From: an uncultured Desulfobacterales bacterium
Lineage (GTDB): Bacteria; Desulfobacterota; Desulfobacteria; Desulfobacterales; G020354645
Assembly (NCBI GenBank): GCA_947259865.1
Contig: CAMYNZ010000136.1
Span: 1-11,878 of the forward strand
DNA length: 11,878 bases
Direction of reading: 5' to 3'
Part shown: positions 7,257-11,878 of the stretch, in pieces
Layout of the letters: every line of letters starts with the position of its first letter
Position numbering within the stretch: position 1 is the first letter of the stretch
Position numbers and translations under genes: made by a program
The notes under the pieces: generated by a model
What the model saw: the letters and a program-made list of their open reading frames with translations, nothing else
The model's database searches: none
Told to the model about the DNA's origin: nothing

Positions 7257-8804
7257 TCATGGATTGGACGTGCCTTCCTCCTCTTCAGACTGGTTCACCA
7301 TATCAGGCAGCTTTAGACGTTGAATTTTCCCGGATGGACCTTTGGGGAGTTCCTCCACTACCTTGATAACTTTGGGGGTCTTGAAATCTCCCAGCGCTTC
7401 ACGGCAAAATTCCTCTAAATCTTCTACCGTACATTCACAGTCCTTTTTTAAAACGCAACAGCAAAGAATCTCTTCGCCATATTCGTCATCGGGGATTCCC
7501 ACCGCGGCAGCATCCTGTATGGCCGGGTGTTTGTATAAGGCTTCATCTATTTCGCGCGGAGCGATATTTTCTCCGCCTTTGATGATCAACTCCTTGATGC
7601 GGCCGGTGACAAAAACAAATCCGTCATCATCCATATAACCCAGGTCACCGGTATGCAGCCATCCGTCATGTTCGAGGGCCTCGGTGGTTTTGTCCGGTGC
7701 CTTGTAATAGCACTTCATCACATTATCGCCTTTGATCATAATCTCGCCCTGGGTGCCCCGGGAAACTTCCTGGCCCTCTTTATCAATTATTTTGGCTATG
7801 TTTCCCACCGCCTGCCCGGGAGAACCGTATTTGCGCTGTGCGGGATCCATGGGGTTGGAGAAAACCGGTGCCGCGGTCTCGGTCAGACCCATCGTTTCAA
7901 TGATAGGCACCTTGAATTTATCTTCGAAGGTTTTGTGCAGGGACGGGGGTAGGGCCGAAGAGGCTGATCGCCCAAAGCGCAATTGTTGGAGATGAAGCTT
8001 TTTCCCCTCTGTGTCCGTTGAACTGGTCAAGAAGGAAATAATTGTCGGCACCACACTAAACCAGGTACAGTGATATTCGGAAATGAGTTCCCAAAAGTCA
8101 GAAACACTGAACCTGTGCGGCATCACTACACTGCTGCCGCTTACCAGCGGGGTCACGGCGGTTACGACTTCACCATTAATGTGATAAAGGGGCAAAGAAC
8201 AAAGCGCCCGATCTTGCGGGGTCAGTTCGTGAGCCAGGGTGGTGTATTCACCGCCGGCAACCATATTTTTATGAGAAAGAATTACCCCTTTGGGGAGGCC
8301 GGTGGTACCGGACGTGTATAACAGCAGCGCATCATCTGCCTCATCAACTTCCGGTAACGATACGCCGGAAAGATCCGTGTCATCCGCAAACAGTCGTTGG
8401 GCATCATTGTCGATCTGAATCAGCTCGATAGGACGATCGAGCTTATGGGCTGCTTTCTCCAGCCGCTCTTTCTGATCAGCGGTGAAAAAAACGAGTTGGG
8501 TGTCGGAGTGTTCCATCACATACTCGAGCTGGGAAGGCTGGGACAGCAAATTTAGCGGGGCAACCACCAGACCGGCATACATGGTGCCCAGAAAAATTTT
8601 GGTTGTCTGGTACCCGTTGCCCAGCATGAAAGAAATTTTATCGCCTTTTTGCAGGCCTTTTTTATACAGGTATTTTCCCAGTTGGATGGAATCGTGTTTA
8701 AGTTGGGCATAAGTCAAACTTAAATTGGGCTCCGGAGCGAACATGTATACCTTGCCCGGCTCATTTTCGGCTTGCATATCGATATAATGCTTGATGGTTC
8801 GCAA
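7257..8804 (-). CDS. AMP-forming acyl-CoA synthetase (class I adenylate-forming ligase)
   Basis: A 515-residue ATP-dependent acid:CoA ligase that makes an acyl-adenylate and then the CoA thioester. ANL-superfamily motifs appear in order: YTSGTTGLPKGV at 163-174 (P-loop), ETMGLTETAAP at 303-313, GWLHTGDLGY at 381-390, GRIKELIIKGGENIAPREID at 401-420, and PKGPSGKIQ at 487-495 with catalytic Lys493. The length suits medium/long-chain or aryl-acid FadD/CaiC-like ligases; the substrate is not assigned. The start is TTG at 8804-8802, supported by AAGGAG 7 bases upstream; the next in-frame ATG (codon 10) has no ribosome-binding site. The C-terminus ends with an acidic tail (SEEEE). It sits alone between two repeat-bearing spacers, in the same direction as its neighbours. 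In context it could activate the acid made by the aldehyde oxidoreductase. Confidence 0.93.
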   Translation of the reverse strand: MRTIKHYIDMQAENEPGKVYMFAPEPNLSLTYAQLKHDSIQLGKYLYKKGLQKGDKISFMLGNGYQTTKIFLGTMYAGLVVAPLNLLSQPSQLEYVMEHSDTQLVFFTADQKERLEKAAHKLDRPIELIQIDNDAQRLFADDTDLSGVSLPEVDEADDALLLYTSGTTGLPKGVILSHKNMVAGGEYTTLAHELTPQDRALCSLPLYHINGEVVTAVTPLVSGSSVVMPHRFSVSDFWELISEYHCTWFSVVPTIISFLTSSTDTEGKKLHLQQLRFGRSASSALPPSLHKTFEDKFKVPIIETMGLTETAAPVFSNPMDPAQRKYGSPGQAVGNIAKIIDKEGQEVSRGTQGEIMIKGDNVMKCYYKAPDKTTEALEHDGWLHTGDLGYMDDDGFVFVTGRIKELIIKGGENIAPREIDEALYKHPAIQDAAAVGIPDDEYGEEILCCCVLKKDCECTVEDLEEFCREALGDFKTPKVIKVVEELPKGPSGKIQRLKLPDMVNQSEEEEGTSNP

Positions 8805-9017
8805 TGCCTGGCTCCTTTTTTAGGGATTTATCAGCAACGTCGAGTAATCAAAATTTTGGATTCTGGAATTCGGAGTTTAGATTTAAGGAATTTTGTCATG
8901 TTAATAAAGAATGTTACAGCGGAGCATTCTGCGAATCCCCAATCCAAAATCCAAAATTAAACATCCAATCCACCACCTTGGTTCTAGCCCGCATATTCGA
9001 ATCCAATCTCAAAGGCC
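8805..9017 (-). other. Spacer between korC and the acyl-CoA synthetase
   Basis: A 213-bp stretch with three parts. At 8984-9017 is the out-of-frame end of korC. At about 8851-8970 is an inverted AT-rich heptamer repeat. At 8805-8821 is the acyl-CoA synthetase ribosome-binding region. I found no promoter with good -35/-10 spacing and no stem plus T-run terminator on the minus strand after korC. Confidence 0.4.
8851..8970. repeat. Imperfect inverted repeat built of AATCCAA/TTGGATT heptamers
   Basis: The left arm (8853-8887) reads as 7-base units ATTTTGG, ATTCTGG, AATTCGG, AGTTTAG, ATTTAAG. The right arm (8933-8970) contains AATCCCC, AATCCAA, AATCCAA and then ATCCAATCC. The reverse complement of 8932-8957 matches 8851-8878 at roughly 20 of 26 positions, so the strands could fold into a long hairpin. 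Between the arms lies a second small stem, AGAATG (8908-8913) pairing with CATTCT (8925-8930). There is no transposase or open frame, so it may be a non-autonomous or REP-like dispersed element. Confidence 0.65.
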
Positions 9018-9049
9018 TTACGGTTGCGGTCGTGAAATTTCGGAATTAC
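8984..9049 (-). pseudogene. korC: Out-of-frame remnant of the korC C-terminus
   Basis: Shifted one base from the korC frame, the minus strand here encodes VIPKFHDRNRKAFEIGFEYAG and then a TAG stop at 8986-8984. The tail NRKAFEIGFEYA looks like the end of KOR gamma subunits, where an elN-x-KAfe-x-GyeyA pattern is usual. In korC itself this stretch is read in another frame and ends at 9018. Between the last good family match (LFA at about 128-130) and this tail, about 30 residues of the usual domain, including the Asn-Met/Ile-val-LGA region, are absent. It is therefore read as the true 3' end of the gene, cut off by an internal deletion with a frameshift. Confidence 0.6.
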
Positions 9050-9446
9050 CGCCAGCCGCAAACAGCGGGGTGTCGAAATGATCCACTGAAAGTTGCTTGG
9101 CCGGAAATTCCTTTTGATTGCATTTGAGGGTGTCATCAATTTTCTCGACAAATGCCGGGTCATAGATGATGAGTCCTTCATCGGCCACCGTGTCCTTGAA
9201 TCGGTTGTAAGCGGCACTTGACAGTGCAATAAAATAGTCCGGGTTCTCGCACACCGGGCTGTCGATAATTTCTTTTGAAAGAACCACCTGGCTGCGGACA
9301 TAGCCGCCCCGCATTTCGGTCCCGTGGCTTTTAAGCATGCTTACGTGAAGGTTCTGTTTGACGCCGGTCTCACCAACAATCTGACCGAGGCGCACCACCC
9401 CTTGACCGCCAAATCCACTGGCCACAAATTCGATTCGTTCTTTCAT
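9018..9446 (-). CDS. korC: 2-oxoacid:ferredoxin oxidoreductase gamma subunit, C-terminally disrupted
   Basis: A 142-residue frame; KOR gamma subunits usually have about 170-190 residues. The N-terminal part is normal: GFGGQGVVRLGQIVGETG at 11-28, SHGTEMRGGYVRSQVVLS at 40-57, NPDYFIALS at 68-76 and the FPAKQLS region at 114-120. After LFA at 128-130 the family resemblance ends, and the frame closes with AGGNSEISRPQP, which is not family-like. The normal C-terminal end survives in the next frame (8984-9049). The ATG overlaps the korB stop (ATGA), with AGGA just upstream, so translation is coupled to korB. The gamma domain normally packs against alpha and beta; the product may be unstable or still partly functional, or the lesion may be an assembly error. 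Confidence 0.8.
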   Translation of the reverse strand: MKERIEFVASGFGGQGVVRLGQIVGETGVKQNLHVSMLKSHGTEMRGGYVRSQVVLSKEIIDSPVCENPDYFIALSSAAYNRFKDTVADEGLIIYDPAFVEKIDDTLKCNQKEFPAKQLSVDHFDTPLFAAGGNSEISRPQP

Positions 9447-10291
9447 ATCTTTCCTGTCCTCCTGATTTTCTCGACGGTCTCCCAGACAAATTCGTTAAAT
9501 TCAGGCCTCGAATTGCTGTCATCATGCCATACACCGGTGGCCCAAATCGTATCCTCTTTTTCCTCACCCAACGGTGCCGCATGTCCCTGGATCCACCTGA
9601 AGATGTTGACCTGATTGCGTGACCCGAGTTGACGCGATGCAAAATTGGTGGGACACGGGTAGGGCATATGCACCAAGGAGAACCCTTTGTTTTGGATGGC
9701 CTTTTTTATGGTCTCCACGGCCCAGACGCCGTCCATCGACACATGACGGGCCAAAAAAGTTGCTCCGGCACCCTTGAGGATCTCCAACACATCCATGCCA
9801 TCACTCATCAGGTTGGGCTCAAACATACCATAGGGGCTGCTGTCGGTCTTGCTTCCTTGCGGCGTCGTCCAGCCATACTGGCCCCCGGTGGATTGATACC
9901 CCAGGTTATCATTTACAATTACGGTCATATCGGCATTGCATCGGGCGGCATGGATCAGATGAGCAATCCCGATTCCAAAGGCATCGCCGTCACCGACGGT
10001 TAATATGATCTTCTTTTCAGGAGGCATGGCAATACGCAGCCCCCTGGCAATGGCATACACGCGCCCGTGGGTTCCGGCAAAACCATCGCCTTTCCAGGTG
10101 CCAAAGGTCTGACGGCCGGCACATCCGATAGAAGCCCCCCAGACAATATCAGCGACCTCAAGCCCCAGCTCTTTAATGGCCTGCACCACAATTTTATGGT
10201 TCATTCCCAGTCCGCACCCCGAGCAGGCCGTGCTCGGAATTTTACGCGAACGCAAATAGGTCGAAGTCAATTCGCTTGACTGATAATCCAT
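9443..10291 (-). CDS. korB: 2-oxoacid:ferredoxin oxidoreductase beta subunit (TPP-binding)
   Basis: A 282-residue subunit of usual KorB length. It carries the thiamine diphosphate site: VGDGDAFGIG at 99-108, then VNDN at 126-129 (the GDG-xn-N motif that holds Mg-TPP), and GYQSTGGQYGWTTP at 131-144. Four cysteines for a 4Fe-4S cluster are at the family positions: Cys23 and Cys26 (CSGCG), Cys57 (IGCAG) and Cys213 (YPCPT). With KorA it decarboxylates a 2-oxoacid and makes acyl-CoA while reducing ferredoxin. It starts directly after the korA stop with a GGAGGA site inside the end of korA, and its stop overlaps korC as ATGA. GYQSTGGQYGWT differs slightly from the IYGMTGGQ-S form common in 2-oxoglutarate enzymes, so the preferred 2-oxoacid may differ. 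Confidence 0.93.
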   Translation of the reverse strand: MDYQSSELTSTYLRSRKIPSTACSGCGLGMNHKIVVQAIKELGLEVADIVWGASIGCAGRQTFGTWKGDGFAGTHGRVYAIARGLRIAMPPEKKIILTVGDGDAFGIGIAHLIHAARCNADMTVIVNDNLGYQSTGGQYGWTTPQGSKTDSSPYGMFEPNLMSDGMDVLEILKGAGATFLARHVSMDGVWAVETIKKAIQNKGFSLVHMPYPCPTNFASRQLGSRNQVNIFRWIQGHAAPLGEEKEDTIWATGVWHDDSNSRPEFNEFVWETVEKIRRTGKI

Positions 10292-11467
10292 TTACCATTC
10301 CTCCAATTCCCACCCTTTGCGGGTAAGGGGTTCGTCTTTAAGGATTTTTTCAAATGCTTCGATTAAACCCGATAGCGTGGGCAGATCTCCACAGGAACCC
10401 AAAAAATTAACTTTCGAATCTTTGGGAACCGCCCGCTGTACTTCACGGACGAGCTGCCCGTCCCAGTTTAGCTCTACGATCAGGTATTTGGTTTTGCGGC
10501 TGAAGTGCTCCTCGGGGAAGGGCCACAGGTTGATCAACCGCAGGGCACCCACTTTTAATCCCTGCCGTCGCGCCCGGGTGACGGCCGTATTGACCACCCG
10601 AGAGGGCGTTCCGTAGGATACGACCACCAGATCCGGATCATCGTCCATATATTTTTTTTCATAAAGTTGGTTAAAAACATCCCTGTTATTGCGAACCTTG
10701 TATATGAGGCGATAGGCATGCTTGTGATGGGCCTCTACTTCTTCAATATCGTATCCCTCTTCCGTAGGTGTCCAATCCGAGCACAGAGCACCCGTATTGT
10801 GTCCCAGAACCACCGGCGGGATATCCAGTTCATCGGTGGCAGGGTAGAACTGCGGTCCCTGACAGATCTCTCGGGGCCGGGTGCGGTAGCCCATTTCCTG
10901 CATCTCGTTTTCGTTTTCGGGAACACTGATGTCTTCGAATCCATCGGTGATAAGCTGGTCGGCGAGCACCGAGACGGGCATCCGAAACCGTTCCGACAGA
11001 TAAAACGCCTCCACCGTCATGGCCATGCACTCCTGGGCCGAATTGGGGGCCAGGCAGATGGTCTCGAAATTGCCGCCCTGGGTCGGATAGCGCATCAGGT
11101 AAAACTCCCCTTGCCCGGGGGCTCCCGTAATCCCACTCACGGGGCCCACTCGCCCCGAATTGAGGACCACCAGAGGCGTCTCACAACCCAATGCCCATCC
11201 GTAGGGATCAGCATACAATATAAATCCCGGACCCGAGGTTGCCGTCATGGCTTTCATCCCCCCCAGGGCTGCACCAATACACATGTGCATAGCTGCACAC
11301 TCATCTTCGGCCTGGAGATAAACACCGCCAATCTGTGGAAGTCGCTGACTCATCGACTCGGCCAGTTCGGTAGCCGGTGTAATGGGGTATCCGGCAAAAA
11401 AAGTGCATCCCGCCAGAATCGCACCCTCGGTGATCGCAAAATTCCCGGTTTCCAAATATCGTTTCAT
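10292..11467 (-). CDS. korA: 2-oxoacid:ferredoxin oxidoreductase alpha subunit
   Basis: A 391-residue subunit, usual length for a KorA that lacks a fused gamma domain. It opens with the pyrimidine-binding domain: GNFAITEGAILAGCTFFAGY at 8-27, PITPATELAESMSQRLP at 28-44, QAEDECAA at 52-59 and AMTATSGPGF at 73-82. Domain II includes DDPDLVVVSYGT and a WPFPEE stretch. Compared with typical 2-oxoglutarate KorA, the sequence has QAEDEC for QMEDEI and GQGEFYLMRYPTQGGN (118-133) where a GD-x-x-Q-A-R-W-G-x-H-G stretch is expected, which points to another substrate or a divergent clade. A strong AGGAGG lies 9 bases upstream of the ATG. It begins 21 bp after the flavoprotein-ferredoxin gene and abuts korB with no gap. 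It acts with KorB and KorC in the cytosol. Confidence 0.93.
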   Translation of the reverse strand: MKRYLETGNFAITEGAILAGCTFFAGYPITPATELAESMSQRLPQIGGVYLQAEDECAAMHMCIGAALGGMKAMTATSGPGFILYADPYGWALGCETPLVVLNSGRVGPVSGITGAPGQGEFYLMRYPTQGGNFETICLAPNSAQECMAMTVEAFYLSERFRMPVSVLADQLITDGFEDISVPENENEMQEMGYRTRPREICQGPQFYPATDELDIPPVVLGHNTGALCSDWTPTEEGYDIEEVEAHHKHAYRLIYKVRNNRDVFNQLYEKKYMDDDPDLVVVSYGTPSRVVNTAVTRARRQGLKVGALRLINLWPFPEEHFSRKTKYLIVELNWDGQLVREVQRAVPKDSKVNFLGSCGDLPTLSGLIEAFEKILKDEPLTRKGWELEEW

Positions 11468-11488
11468 TTATTAAAACCTCCTGTTTTT

Positions 11489-11878
11489 TCAGCCGGTCAC
11501 TTCTTTGATGTCGATCGCAAAATCAGGACAGGCAAAATAGCACTTAAAGCATCCGCAACACCATTTTGAGGATTTAACTTCCTCGGGTCGGTAGCCCTTG
11601 GCATTAAAATAATCGGCCGGTCCGAAAACCTGCATACCGCAAACCTCGGCACAGTAACCGCATTCTTTGCAATGCTCCGTATTGAGAACCACCTCAAATT
11701 GTCGGGCATCGCAATTCAAACAGCGGTGGGTTTCAGCCGCAATCTGCTGGTCCGTGAGGCCCAATTCCACCTGGTCGAAGCCTGCCGTGCGTTCCCAGGC
11801 CTTGCGCAGTGCCATTTCATTGCGCGGTCTAACCTGTCGATCCAACTCGGGAATCAGGATTTCTTTTTGGGGCCTGAC
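11489..11878 (-). CDS. Flavin/NAD(P) oxidoreductase with C-terminal 2[4Fe-4S] ferredoxin domain, C-terminal part
   Basis: Only the last 129 codons are in the window; the frame is open to the right edge and the gene starts outside. A TTG at 11845 could be called a start, but it has no ribosome-binding site, and the codons before it are coding-like (VRPQKEILIPE). FDQVELGLTDQQIAAETHRC followed by LNC is the linker seen at the end of GltD-like FAD/NAD(P)-binding oxidoreductases. Then come two cluster motifs, CKECGYCAEVC and CCGCFKCYFAC, followed by PDFAI as in KorD-type delta subunits. I infer that the whole protein passes electrons between the KOR clusters and NAD(P), replacing a separate KorD. 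The TGA stop lies 21 bp before the korA start. The FAD domain itself is not visible; a stand-alone ferredoxin is the alternative. Confidence 0.75.
   Translation of the reverse strand, partial: VRPQKEILIPELDRQVRPRNEMALRKAWERTAGFDQVELGLTDQQIAAETHRCLNCDARQFEVVLNTEHCKECGYCAEVCGMQVFGPADYFNAKGYRPEEVKSSKWCCGCFKCYFACPDFAIDIKEVTG

Noticed and set aside
8860..8915. Sigma-70 promoter for the acyl-CoA synthetase
   Set aside because: ATGACA-like and TAAACT-like hexamers exist but at the wrong spacing (14 bases).
7195..8970. Short repeats considered as a CRISPR array
   Set aside because: Units are 7 bases and contiguous or inverted, with no regular spacers of 30-40 bases and no cas genes nearby.
8804..9127. 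Plus-strand open frame covering the korC/synthetase spacer
   Set aside because: It runs through the heptamer repeat and the antisense of the korC end, and has no domain or translation signal.
10667..11569. A 300-codon open frame on the plus strand
   Set aside because: It lies antisense to korA, which has clear family motifs and a strong ribosome-binding site. The plus-strand product has no recognisable domain.
11489..11845. Complete small ferredoxin starting at TTG 11845
   Set aside because: There is no ribosome-binding site before the TTG, the frame stays open to the edge, and the GltD-like linker indicates that a larger protein continues upstream.

Overview
The window looks like chromosomal DNA of a strictly anaerobic bacterium, most likely a sulfate-reducing or syntrophic member of the Desulfobacterota. 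This is an inference from three things: a tungsten-type aldehyde:ferredoxin oxidoreductase and a 2-oxoacid:ferredoxin oxidoreductase (both oxygen-sensitive, ferredoxin-linked enzymes); the cysteine-rich electron carriers; and intergenic heptamer repeats of the AATCCAA and TTGAACC kind, which I associate with deltaproteobacterial genomes. No 16S or other marker gene is present, so the assignment is not firm.

Every supported gene is on the minus strand, so the window reads from right to left. Right end (11878 to 8984): the C-terminal part of a flavin/NAD(P) oxidoreductase fused to a two-cluster ferredoxin domain, followed by korA, korB and korC of a 2-oxoacid:ferredoxin oxidoreductase. These are tightly packed (21-bp gap, 0-bp gap, ATGA overlap). 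korC is broken near its 3' end. Next comes a 213-bp spacer with an inverted AT-rich heptamer repeat, then an AMP-forming acyl-CoA synthetase (8804 to 7257) with a TTG start. A 255-bp spacer with a 4x TTGAACC tandem repeat leads into a tripartite tricarboxylate-type transporter in the order tctA-tctB-tctC (7001 to 3964). Eight bases later starts a four-cluster-type ferredoxin (3955 to 3536), which overlaps by ATGA the tungsten aldehyde oxidoreductase (3539 to 1716). After 108 bp comes a class III PLP aminotransferase (1607 to 237). The first codons of another gene run off the left edge.

The set reads as a catabolic island for a carboxylate or amino-carboxylate. A periplasmic binding protein and TctAB import an organic anion. 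The aminotransferase can turn a terminal amine into an aldehyde. The aldehyde oxidoreductase and its ferredoxin partner oxidise the aldehyde to an acid. The CoA synthetase activates the acid, and the KOR complex oxidises a 2-oxoacid to acyl-CoA, possibly the keto-acid product of the transamination partner. The flavoprotein beside korA could move electrons from ferredoxin to NAD(P). The substrate cannot be read from the sequence and the pathway is inference.

The observations most worth following are the internal deletion plus frameshift in korC, a Cys-to-Lys change in a cluster motif of the aldehyde-oxidoreductase ferredoxin, a flavoprotein-ferredoxin fusion where a small KorD would be expected, and the heptamer-repeat spacers on both sides of the CoA synthetase gene.
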